64,000 nt of DNA from Calliphora vicina. Its lineage: Eukaryota > Arthropoda > Insecta > Diptera > Calliphoridae. The stretch is from assembly GCF_958450345.1 (NCBI RefSeq), contig NC_088780.1:47298033-47362032 (forward strand). The letters are read 5' to 3'. Every line of letters begins with the position of its first letter. Within the stretch, counting starts at the first letter, position 1. A program made the translations under genes and the position numbers. Below are positions 45,311 to 56,449 of this stretch, piece by piece. Below the pieces are notes generated by a model that was not told where the DNA came from, made no database searches, and saw nothing but the letters and a program-made list of their open reading frames with translations.

Positions 45311-47488
45311 TTATGACTATATATTAGTTTAACCTGATGCTTTTATTAGTTTTTTAAATATACATTTACAATTGTTATACTTGCCAAATAAAATGTCTAC
45401 ATTTGTGGAAATTTATACAATCCTCCTACATGAAAATTGTGAATAGAAATATTTAGTAATCTAACCATTTTTTGCCTTTATTTACAAGTAATTTACATAC
45501 AGTAATGGGTTTGTTTTAACACTGTTTCCAAAGCTATTAGCAGTTCGATCACTAATTCAAGATCCATTAAAAGTAAATAGAAGGCAAAATCTGACATAAA
45601 CATGTACAAATTTATGTAAGTCATACACAATTTGTTCTTGAAGACTTTGTTTCAAATTCTCTCTAATTAGTATCGTAGAAGCTAAAATTCGATCAACAGG
45701 AAATAAAATTGTTGAAATAAATATATTTCAGCTTAATATAATTTGTTAGAACCGTGGTTCCTAAAATGAACAAAGAGCCACTAAGAATTGTCTTCATTTG
45801 ATCCTTTTTGAAAAATATTTTTAATTAAACAAAATATTAAAAAAATCGGGAAAGATTTGGGCCCGTTATTAGCAAAAATCCAGATAAAGGCAGCTAAAAA
45901 AACTGAAAAGTTTAATTTTCAAATGAGAATATCTCTCTTCATCAAAATCATTCAAATCGAGATCAAAACTGTGGCATCATTTTTAAATTAAATTTTTAGG
46001 AACTATTCATTAGACTGGGCTAGATTTAAATTATAATTGACACTTTTCATTTACCAAAGGATATGGTGTTTTAACTTTTTGTATCAGAAATTATTTTCCA
46101 TTTTCTTTCTAGATCAAATTTACTAAAACTTACACTAACGTACTTTTAAGCACGATACACATATCTTTGTCTTCCCAATAATGGTCAATCAATAACAATT
46201 TCTGCATACATTGTTGCAAATTGTAACAGCCAACACTTTAGATTTAAATGCTAAAATATAAAAAAAAATTCTACGAGTAGATTGCGAAAGAAATCACTGC
46301 ATTATATCACTTCGAGAGCATGCGAAAAAAAAAGATTAGTGCATAACATACCATATTGCCATGCCACCGATAATTGTGGGTTTGGTAGTTTATTGGAATT
46401 TCTTTAAAGATCTTTATTTACACAAAATTAACCCTTAAAGAGACAGAGAAAATTACGTAAAAGGTCAGCGGGTAAATTTAAATGTCATTGTTGTGTTAAA
46501 ACTAATTCAAAAGGCAATTTAAATGTAATGTCTGCACTGATCACTAATTGTAACGGTAATTAGTTTAGATTACTACCAACTGGTTGACGAGTTGGTGAAT
46601 CAGTTCGTAAGCAAATGTAAATTTTCCATTATAACAAGAAACGTAGGACTACAACAAACAATGTTTAGTTGGTATATTACAAAATTAGTATCAACAACCA
46701 ATCAATTTCTAAAATTTGCAGTTTGTTCTGATTTCAACTTTTTTTTTTAATTTGTTTAAATACACCCACACTTTCCTATTTGTTTCGGCTCTCAGAGGGT
46801 GAACTAAAATGAGGGTGTTGCCATGGTCGTTGGAGATAATGCTGACAAATAATAACGCTGGCAAATATAATATAATAGTACAAAGTAAATAAACATGTTT
46901 AAATGTAAAGTAAAGATGATAAAACAAACTGCCATTTATCTTATATTCTTAGTGGTTTTTTTTTACTTCTTTTGGTTGCTGTTATTAATCGAACGCGCAA
47001 ATATATAAATAATTTATGAGTTTGTTGGAAGAACAAAAAGTGGAAATAAAGTTGCAAGTATTTATAAATGAATAAGTAGAATTTATCAATCTATAGTTTA
47101 GTATTTATTGATAAATATGCATAATTAAATATTTATTAAATACGCATAAATTAAAAGAACACTTTAGTTTAGTTTAGCGTTACACTCTCATATTTAAAGA
47201 CTCCTTTAAATATCAAAAGCATTTAACAGAGATTTATATTTACAGGTGGCGATATTTATAGTTGAAAAAGATGTAAAAAAGTAGATTCTTAAATTACTGA
47301 AACAGAGGGACAATAATATTGTTCTACAAGTATTTTAAGGTAAATAAATTGACGATTCTAGACTTTAAAATTTAATCTGATTGTTTATTGTTGTCAATTT
47401 CAACCCACTTAGACCTACTTGTTCTATGTGGTGTTGACTCCTCTCCAACTCTCCAATGGAGTGTACAAATTAACTAACACTTTCTAAA
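45311..47488. other. A+T-rich gap of about 2.2 kb
   Basis: No coding motif is recognised. ttaacccttaaag at 46430 resembles a piggyBac-type TTAA/CCC end, but no partner end is seen. Confidence 0.5.
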
Positions 47489-48033
47489 ACAAGTAAGAAA
47501 GTATGGTCGGTCAAGCCCGACAATATAATAAACTACACTAAATACATTTTTTTCCAAAAACGTTTTTCTTTTAAAATATCAATAATTTATGTTCGTGACT
47601 GATTTTTGGAAGTGGGCCTTATATGGAAGCTATGATCAGTTGTGGACCGATCACCATGAAATTAGGTCGTGTGATTTATGTCTATATGAAAGTTATTTGT
47701 ATTGAATTTTGTGTGAATACCAACATTTTTAAGAGATTTATGCACGTTAAAGTGATATTCGGCAGCGGGTCTATATGGGAGCTATGACTAATTATGGACC
47801 GATCGTAACAAAATTTGGTGACATGAATTTAATATATATAAAACTTATTATCAGCGAAATTTGTGTAGATACCTATATAAATTAAACATTTATGACAGAT
47901 AAAGTAAATATCTTCAAAGTGATTACAAGCCGATCGGTATACTTTTAGGTGGGTGTTAGATTAATATTTTTGGGCTTTACAAACATCTGAACAAACGCAT
48001 TATACCCTCCCCACTATGGTGGTGTAGGGTATA
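47489..48033 (-). mobile_element. Family A element with central deletion, A8
   Basis: In its own orientation it runs from TATACCCTACACCACCATAG to TTTCTTACTTGT. It retains the 3' hairpin region (tatggtcggtcaagcccgac) and two internal units, but the (CCGT)n tract and neighbouring sequence are deleted: aaagtaaatatcttcaaagtg is joined near 47905. Confidence 0.8.
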
Positions 48034-48749
48034 AATAGTGAAATAATGTAGAGCCCAGCCTAGCATATTCATCCCCACTGACATTTTTCGGTTTTGTCCC
48101 TAAACTTGATAACAGATGAGCAGCATTCAGAACACATGTAATGCTAATGTAGCCTAGTTTTAATATATTTTCCTAAAATTCATTTATTTTGAACACAGGA
48201 TATTGAACCAATGAATTGTCCTTAAATAAAAAATGTCTCAAAAAAGGCAAAGATTTTCCTCAGTTGTAAGTCATTGTTTGGTTAACAACACATGCAAAAT
48301 TTAGAATGGGACCAGGGGGGGATCTCGAAATAAAATTAAGGGTTTATTTTCATTCTTGTGCTGTTATTATAAATACTACACTTCATGTTATATTTTTCTT
48401 AACTTTCATCAAAATCGGACAAAAATAAATAACATTTCGCTATCTTTAAATTAGAAATTATAAATATTGAACGATTCGCATTTTCCAATTTTAGTAAAAC
48501 TTTTAGAGTATATTTGGAATTATCTAGACTATTATATTCTGAATACGCTATACGTAAAATTAACAACAATAAGGAAATTGAGCTCATTCCACAGAATATG
48601 TTCAAATAATTTGTTTTTATCGAAAATTTCAAAATTTAAATTACAGGTACGAAAAAACTGTCAAAGATATTTTCATAATTTTTTCATATTTTTATTCCCC
48701 ATTATATTCTCAATAAATCCCAATGAGATTATCAAAAAATTTTGAAACT

Positions 48750-49095
48750 TGTTTAACAAAATTTTGAAAATGCCTTTAAAAAAATTTAATTTTTTTGGTC
48801 ATATCTTCGAATAGGTTAACGGTATTCTATGAAGACAGAAACTTATATACAAGTAAATATGGATATATTTTAAGTAAAAATTTGCTTTTATTTTAATATT
48901 TATCAAAATATTTATGTTAATTTTTTTCCTACATTTTTTGTTCTAGTGGCCTGAGACACGTTAATGGCCTGGGGAATTTTTAATAACTTTAATATTTTGT
49001 TTGACCAATTTGTTTACCAATGTTAACCAAACTGGAGGGTGAAACTAGCAAAACTCCAACTTTAGTTTATTAAGGGCCACCCTATTGCTCACTAA
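48750..49095 (-). repeat. Family G dispersed repeat
   Basis: Ends gtttattaagggccacccta. Upstream it shares ttaccaatgtt.a.caaa and gcaaaactccaacttta with the inverse of 53661-53960. The interval 48034-48749 shows no recognisable gene; the small open frames at 48399-48745 are unsupported. Confidence 0.5.
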
Positions 49096-49905
49096 TGCTT
49101 ATGGAGAATGTGTTCCATCGTCATGGAACCGATGCATCGGTTGCAACGAGCGAGAGATAGTTTGTTTGGTTCAAAGGAGGTGATTTAATCCATGAAGATT
49201 GTTGTAAAACTCAACAAGAGCTTGCAAAACAATTTAGAGCTACTCAAGCAGCAATTTCAAAATGTTTGCAAGCACCATGATTCATCAAAAAGACCATGAA
49301 AGAGAGACCATAAAAAAATCAATTTTGCACAGTATCATTACTTGCGATGAAAAATGGATACATTACAATAACCAGAAGCGTAAGAGAACGTACGTGAAGC
49401 CCGCACAACCAGCCGAATCGACAACAAAGCCAAATAGCCATGGCGCTAAGGTAATTCTCTGTATTTGGTGGAAGCAAAAGGGTCCTATCTATTATGAGCT
49501 GCTGAAATCTGACCAGACCTTCACAGTGAAGCAAAACATTCCTTTGAAACGAGCACAGAATATGATGTCAGACATGAAACCGTAACCATGAAAACGCACC
49601 ATGAAAACGCTCGGCCACATGTTGCAATATCTGTTAAAAATTATTAAGAATGAAGTGGGATGTTTTGCCTACCCGCTTTATAACTCAGACCGTTCCCCGT
49701 TCGACAACTATTTGTTTCGATCAATGCAGAACACTCTCTCTGGGATAAGCTTCACTTCAGCACAGATAATTCGATATTGGCTTGATTCGTTCTTGGTCTC
49801 AAAGGATGAGCAGTTCTTTTGGCTCGGAATCCAATACTTTGAATAAATTTATATTGTACAAATTTTTGAAAACTCTATCTGTTGAAATGTTGAAGTACCG
49901 TTATG
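49085..49905 (+). pseudogene. mariner transposase relic M5
   Basis: Plus strand, N-terminus truncated. Blocks: CCKTQQELAKQFRATQAAIS, then a small deletion, then the open frame 49262-49585. That frame has ITCDEKWIHYNNQKRKRTYV (first catalytic aspartate), KPAQPAESTTKPNSHGAKVI and LCIWWKQKGPIYYELLKSD. The second catalytic region is shortened (HENARPHV-like, D replaced). The frame 49601-49846 ends YNSDRSPFDNYLFRSMQN with the position of the third aspartate, then DEQFFWLGIQYFE and stop; the LPERWEK segment before YFE is deleted. It is less decayed than M1 but inactive. Confidence 0.8.
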
Positions 49906-51760
49906 TCTCAATAGTATCCCAATATTTTACATAATATAAAATTTCTTTACAATTAAAAAATGTACACTCCGATTTATTTTAAGATTGCTGCAATAGTTCT
50001 CGAGTTATGACATCAAATTTTGGACTTCGAAATTGTTTTGATTGTTTTGAAAATTTCGTCTGAAGATATTATTTCCACTCTATTCACATCTAGATATTTC
50101 CCTCTCTATCTCTTTGTCACTCTATGATTGTGTCTAAGTAACCAACACTCTTTGTTTATTCAATTTACTTGTCAATAAATGTAGTATAATGGCATTTTCA
50201 TTTTTCTTTTGTATGCATTTTCTTACATGCTGAAAAATGTCGGTTGGGTCTAGGCTGTCGGTGCGTAGACGCACTTGAAGCCAGCATTCGAGCCTTCCAT
50301 AATAAAGTTATTTAAAATAGTTGATAATGCTTCTAGCATTTACAAGTGACAGCCAAGTTAAACATATTTAACCATGGTTTGTTGTACTAGTAGTTTAGTT
50401 AGTTGTTGTACTAAGTAGTATTAGTAGTAGTTGTAATATGTAAGTGTGTCTCGTCATGTGTTAGAAATAGATTGGTCACAACTAAATACTATGTACATGC
50501 AAGTGGCTAGCTGAAAATATATAGATGTTTTGCGTGCCTGCCTACAAAGACTCACAACAACACCAAAGTTACATACAAATTTAGTTGGTAATCGTATCAT
50601 ATCAACAGCTAGAGCAACTAAAAAAAAACACAATTGAGGTGCTAAATGTAGAGCTACTTGCGTAATTGCATTTTCAAATCAAGTTCTTCAATGAATGCAT
50701 GCATATATTTTTTTCGTCTTGTAATTGGCAAATATTTATACTCTCCTTTGGTTATTTTATTGTCTATACATGTAGTGTATAATGTATGTAAAATATCGAA
50801 TGCCATCAAATAAATTGTGATTAGGAAAGACCACCAAGGAGCAGATTTTGATTTACGGTAATCATGCTAATATTTTATTATATAATTTAGAAATATAAAT
50901 TATAAAGTTAGTTGAATTTAAATAGAGGTGGATGTTAGTATCTTCGCTGGAAAACATGTCAAGCCATTATGTTACCATGGGGCAGAGCACGAATGTTGGA
51001 AATTCCGATCCCGAAGTGAAGCTTAACTGTCATCCTGTTTGTTTGACTGTTAGTTTTACTCTTTTGCAGTGCCAGTAAGAATTAGCCAGCGAAGAGACCT
51101 TGTGTTAAAACATGTCTTTTTAATGATGATTATTGCATTCTATGACAGCAATGAAGGAGTTCGCCTGTTCTAACGAACTATGACAAGTTACAAATGTTAT
51201 CATAATATATTAAGTTTTATAAGCATAAAATCTGTATCCATTATTCAAAAAACCAATTGTTATTATTAGTATGTTATACAAGCAAAGCTATCCTACAATT
51301 GAACCAACTAATTTTTTAAATCCATTTCATCTACTAATAGTAAATATTATATATATTGTAAATATTATAATATGCTAGCCAAATACTATTTGGTTCTTTA
51401 ATGCACTATTTTTTTAAAAGGAATTTATTGACAATCTTAAAAGATATTAAAGAATACACATTTTAAAGTACATTTTTGATCATGATAGGATAAAATAAAG
51501 ATAATACAAAATATTTTACAACTCTTCTTGTTCTTCTGACATCAAATTTGGCATTTTTGGATCAGCAAAAGTATTTTAAAATATTTTTTTGAAAAGTGTA
51601 ATTTTTTTTAATTCCTTTAAAACGTACACAGGATCACGAAATGAAAATTTGAAAACGCAGTTTTTCTCCATTTAATTAATTGTTTCAGACTTACACATAT
51701 CATCCGGTTCATGTCTAATCACTTTTGTCTTTTTAATTGGCTTTCTAACGGAAAGGTTTA
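49906..51760. other. Gap, mostly without features
   Basis: Contains gtgcgtagacgcac (50261-50274), a short palindrome. An inverted pair, tcttcgctgg (about 50950) and ccagcgaaga (about 51085), bounds an otherwise featureless 145 bp. The family D counterpart is at 51480-51690. Confidence 0.45.
51480..51690 (-). repeat. Family D dispersed repeat, inverted counterpart
   Basis: Diverged inverse of 17110-17400: tcttcttgttcttctgaca, catcaaatttggcatttttg, cacaggatcacgaaatgaaa and aaaacgcagtttttct. Confidence 0.45.
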
Positions 51761-51764
51761 TTAT

Positions 51765-52440
51765 TTAAAAATGCGGGACTTACAATAGACTCTATATCTT
51801 TTGAATGCGGTTTTTGTTTTTTAAAACTTTTATGTGACTTTTAAGTGCAAATATCTGTCATTTATTCTCACTTAGTTATTGAACATTTTTGCTTCGAAAA
51901 TGTCGAATTTTTTACCAACAATGAGTCATAGGCGGGAAGTTTTGTTTTACTTCATTAACTTGAACAAATGTGCCGCAGCGAGAGATGGTTTGGGCGTCTC
52001 AAAAGTGGTAATTTTAAAACAGAAGACAAAGATCGCCAAGGCCAGCCAAAAACAATGAAGATCAAGAATTGGAGGCATTTCACCATGAAGATTGTTTTCA
52101 AACTCAACAAGTGCCTGCAAAATTATTGGGAGCTACTCAAGCAGGGATTTCAAAACGCTTTCATGCAGCAGGATTCATCCAAAAGCAAAGAAATTGGCTA
52201 CCATACGAACTGAAGTTGAGATACCTTGAAAGACAATTAGGTATGTCTGAAATGGTTGAACGCTATAAAAGAAAATAATTTTTGCAGCGAATCATTACTA
52301 GCGATGAAAATGGATCTATTATGATCACCCGAAGCCTATGAGTTCGTATGCAAAGCCCGCCCCACCAGCCGAATCGACATCAATGCCAAATATCCATGGC
52401 GCTAAGGTATGAGCTGCTGAAAAATACTATTCCATAAGCA
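51765..52440 (+). pseudogene. mariner transposase relic M6
   Basis: Plus strand. Starts with the family's 5' untranslated words (tgcgg.acttacaatag, ttattgaacatt), then MSNFLPTMSHRREVLFYFIN (51900 onwards), RWFGRLKSGNFKTEDKDRQG, an LEAFHHEDCFQTQQVPAKLL block, GATQAGISKRFHAAGFIQKQ, LKLRYLERQLGMSEMVERYK and a degenerate ITSDENGSI (first aspartate region). It ends near 52430, so the catalytic C-terminal half is missing. Confidence 0.75.
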
Positions 52441-52889
52441 AATACATAAGGATAAATGCCTAATTATTAATGTGTTTAGTATGTAATGCTAGAATTTAGA
52501 GTAACTACATATTAATCCGTTTCGAGGTACAGACATAAATTCCCCAGCCAGATAGATTTGTACTCCGTAGTTAGATGAAGTAATATAAAAACATATTTAC
52601 TATCTATATTGAAACTGGACAACACTTGATATCCCAAGATACTCAAAATTATCAGTGACTTTCCTAACTATAATTTATAAATAATTCTCAGTTGCAGTGA
52701 GAATACCACAATCCACTCTACCTTAATCTAATATTTTTGAGAATTATGTTATAATCCCACTAGCGAATGAGTCGGCAATTTAGTAGTCAAGAGAAAGCCG
52801 TTTTTATTTTTACAGACATGGGTGGACAATGTGAAGTTGAGCAAAATCCGACAAAAGTTTTAGCGATGGTGTATCGATAGTGTTGTGAG

Positions 52890-53435
52890 CAAGGTTGCCA
52901 ATTTAGCCATTTTCTGGCTAGATCTAGCGATTTTATTTTCATTTAGCCATAAAAAATGGCTAGATTTAATCTAGCCGGAAGATTTAGCCATTTTATTTTG
53001 TCCTAGCCTTTTTTATTTAAAATTTTTCTTGAAATTTTTTAAAAAATATACCAATATTTTTAATCAAATGACAAAGAAATAGTCTTTTTTAAAAAAAAAT
53101 CTTACGTAGTGGATTTGATGAGAACAGGCTGCGTAATTGTTTCCAAAGCAAACCATCAGTCATATTCAAAAATCAATTTTGCATTTATTTAATGGATCCG
53201 ATTTTGTTTATAAGTGCCCAGAAATTTGTTTAATTTATCAAAAAGGAACCAATTTATGTGGATATTACAATTTTTTAATCTGCTAAGAAATGTAATATTT
53301 TATATACATACTAGTAAAGTCGATCTCACTAAATAAAAAGACAATATTTATGAATTTGTATTCAGTCATTTTGGGTTTTAGCCATTTTTAATTCTAAATC
53401 TAACCATTTTCTGAGCTGAAGAGTTGGCAACCTTG
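52890..53435. mobile_element. hAT-type MITE with TAGCCATTTT motifs
   Basis: Perfect 8-bp duplication GTTGTGAG (52882-52889 and 53436-53443). Inverted ends CAAGGTTGCCAAT and CAAGGTTGCCAAC. (T)TTAGCCATTTT and its inverse aaaatggcta(g) recur near the left end (52905-53010) and again near the right end (53375-53412). 546 bp, non-coding. DNA from 52441 to 52881 has no feature I can name. Confidence 0.85.
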
Positions 53436-53660
53436 GTTGTGAGTTTCAGTGTAAACAAAATTGAACTTTTTTCTTTATTTCTTTAGAGCCCCTACCGAAT
53501 CGAACTGAACTGGGACTTGTTAAAAGGTTATAAACTGTGTTTTAAACTGAATACACTGACAAGGACTTTCCCTCTGGTGTCCCAAATTACTCTCAACAAA
53601 AGAAAGTCCCAGCTCCAACCAATCCAATTTTGAAGGTGATGAACTTCATTCTAGTATAGT

Positions 53661-53960
53661 ATAATCATTAGGTGGCCCTTAATAAACAAAAGTTCGATTT
53701 TTGCCAGTTCCCCCCCCCCCATTTTGATGAACATTGGTAAAAAAAATCTTACTGAAACCATACTGAAAGGGAAAAAAATTAAATTTTTTCAGTTTTTGTA
53801 AAAATTTGGCCATTTAAAAATTACTTATGCAATTTAAAGTAAAATAATAGAAATCTGTACGTAATTGTCGTTCTAATGAGATATAAAACACAAAAATTGG
53901 TTACAAAATGTTAACGTTATTAAAAATGTTTGCATTGTAAAACATAGTTTGGTTAAATTC
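53661..53960 (+). repeat. Family G dispersed repeat with poly-C tract
   Basis: Begins ttaggtggcccttaataaac and continues caaaagttcgatttttgcc, a run of about 12 C near 53710, then ttttgatgaacattggtaa. It is an inverse copy of 48750-49095. Confidence 0.5.
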
Positions 53961-53974
53961 AAAGGGATTTTGAC

Positions 53975-55235
53975 TTCAAAATGCGGAATTTACAATAGAT
54001 GGCGTAACTTTTAAATGCGGTTTTTGTTTTTAATAACTTATATGTCATTTTGAAGGATGCACATCTGTTATTTATTCCAACTTAGTTATTGAACATTACA
54101 GTGTAAACAACAACGTCTTTTTTTGCTTCGAACATGTCGAATATTTTTCCAACAAAGCATCATACGCGGGAAGTTTTGCTTTACTACTTTAATTTGAAAA
54201 AAAAATGCGGCTGAAGCACACCGATTGCTGCCCAAGCTTATGGTGAATATGTTCCAATAGCTTCAACGTGCGAGATATGGTATATACTATTCAGAAGTGG
54301 TGATTTTGACACGGAAGACAAAGATCGCGCAGGCTAGCCAAAAAAGTTTGAAGACCAAGAATTGGCGGCATTACTTCATGAATATGTTTGTAAAACTCAA
54401 CAAGAGCTTGCAAAATCATTGGGAGCTACTCAAGCAGCAATTTCAAAACGTTTGCGAGCAGGAGGATTCATCTAAAATCAGGGAAATTGGGTAAAATACG
54501 AATTGAAGCCGAGAGTCCTTGAAAAACGTATTTGCATGTTCGTAATGATGCTTCAACGCTATACTTGCGATGAATAATTGATTCAGTACCATAACATGAG
54601 CGTAAGAGATCATATGTGAAGCTCGCGCAAGCAGCCGAATCGACACCAAAGCCAAATATCTATGGCGCTAAGGCGATGCTCTGTATTTGGTGGGAGCAAA
54701 ATGGTCTGATCTATTATGAGCTGGTGATATCTGACCAGACCCTCACAGGGAACCTGTACCGAACGTGACTGATTTGTTTGAAACGAGCATTGAGCAAATA
54801 ACACTCAGAACATGCGGCCAGACATGATACCGTAATATTACATCATGACAAGGCTCAGCCACATGTTGCAATACCTGTTGAAAAGTATTTAGAATGAAAT
54901 GGTTGGCAAGTTTTGTCATACCCGCTTTATAGTTCAGACCGTGACGCGTACCACAGCTATTTGTTTCGATCGATACAGAATGCTCTCTCTGGGATATGCT
55001 TCACTTTGGAACAGAGTATCCGATTTTGGCATGATTAGTTCTTGGCCTCAAAAGATAAGCAGATCTATTGGCTCAGAATCCATTTGTTGCCAGAAAAATG
55101 GGAAAATATCATAGCTACCAATTGCCAATACTTTGAATAAATTTATATTGTACAATTGTTTCAAAATAAAAGCTAAAAATTTGAAAAAATCCTGCATGTC
55201 TATGTAATACACCCAATATTTTATCAATTATTAAA
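53975..55235 (+). pseudogene. mariner element M7, most complete copy, many lesions
   Basis: Covers essentially the whole element. The 5' untranslated region is shared with M4 and M6, then MSNIFPTKHHTREVLLYYFN (54134 onwards) and FRSGDFDTEDKDRAG. Next come KKFEDQELAALLHEYVCKTQ and QELAKSLGATQAAISKRLRA, YELKPRVLEKRICMF and YTCDE*LIQYHNMS (first aspartate). HHDKAQPHVAIPVEKY holds the second aspartate, YSSDRDAYHSYLFRSIQNAL the third region, and LLPEKWENIIATNCQYFE is followed by a stop near 55137. Stops and frameshifts occur throughout. The motif layout (DEKWI-type, HDN-type, YSPDLAP.DY-type) places it in the mariner DDD group. Confidence 0.85.
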
Positions 55236-56449
55236 TTATATTTATTAATATACTTTGATCCCTCTCCCTCCTTGTTTGACTTTCCCATCACCACAAATAA
55301 TAAAATTTGTATCGACCGATAATGCAACGTATAAAAACATGACTTCTGATCCTTTAGTAGCCATTAACGAGCACTTTCTTTGGCCATAAAGTAACACACA
55401 TCTTTATCTGGAAAAACTAATAAAAGACATAATCCACCAACCAATAACTTTCGTTCTCAATAAAATTTTCATTTTATTTCTTTTCCAAAACCGGTGTATC
55501 AGTATTGGAAAACTTTCCACAAAGACTTTTTTTCAGTTTCAAACACTGACTGAAAAATAACAACAGCAACTGCAACAAAAATAGTGAACAACACAAACAA
55601 AAACAAAAAAAATTGACTTAAAGGCGTTGTCTTTCAAACTTTGTGGCTGGCATGTGCCTTAAATTCTTAATAATGTTGTAGTTTGTTGTTTGAGTTGTTG
55701 TTGTTGCTAATATTTCTGTTAGTTTGGTTGTTAGTATTGATGACAGCTTCACTTAAATTGTTGGCTTATAACATTTGTATACATGTCTGTATCTGTGTAG
55801 AAATCCACACATACCTATATGCGAATGTATGGGTGCGTGTGTGTTAATAGTTTTTAAACAGTATGCGTGCAGTTTTAATAGTTTTTTTCTTTTTTCTATA
55901 AAACTAATACATGCAAAACATGAAATAAAAATTGCAATGTTTAGTTAGATATTGCATTACCTAACTTAACATGACATAAATTACCCCTTTAGCTAGTAAG
56001 TATGGTAATTTTGAAATCTATACGCTCGTACCATACCAGTGAGTAGATTCGAGTACATTATGTGAAATGTAGTTGGTTTTTTTTTCACTCTTGCAATTTG
56101 TTTCTTTGAGGCTGCTCCTCAAAAATCCAGTATAATTAATTAAAGAAAATTTTATGTTAAACATAAATGTAATGGAAATGTAGATTCTAATAACACCCAA
56201 TATTAAAAGCACTTAAAGACCAGACTACACGCATGACAATTATGGGGAGAAGTTTTGAGATTTAAGCATTTTTGTAACGGACTATGTTTTGTTAAAAAAA
56301 AACATGTTAAATTATTGTATGTACATATTTAATAGTATCGTAAAGAAATTGCACAGTGGTTTATAACCAATATATAACTATTATACATACTACCCGTATC
56401 TGTGAAATTGTCCATTTATTTTATGTGCGGATTCGTTAACTTGATTTAG
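55236..56449. other. A+T-rich gap
   Basis: Simple (caa)n/(ttg)n tracts near 55560 and 55690. No gene is recognised. Confidence 0.5.

Noticed and set aside
46425..46460. TTAACCCTTAAAG as one end of a third piggyBac-like MITE
   Set aside because: No matching inverted end next to a second TTAA was found within a plausible distance.
53705..53725. Run of about 12 C as a possible regulatory or quadruplex site
   Set aside because: It is a homopolymer inside a dispersed repeat; a single C run without spaced tracts gives no specific support.
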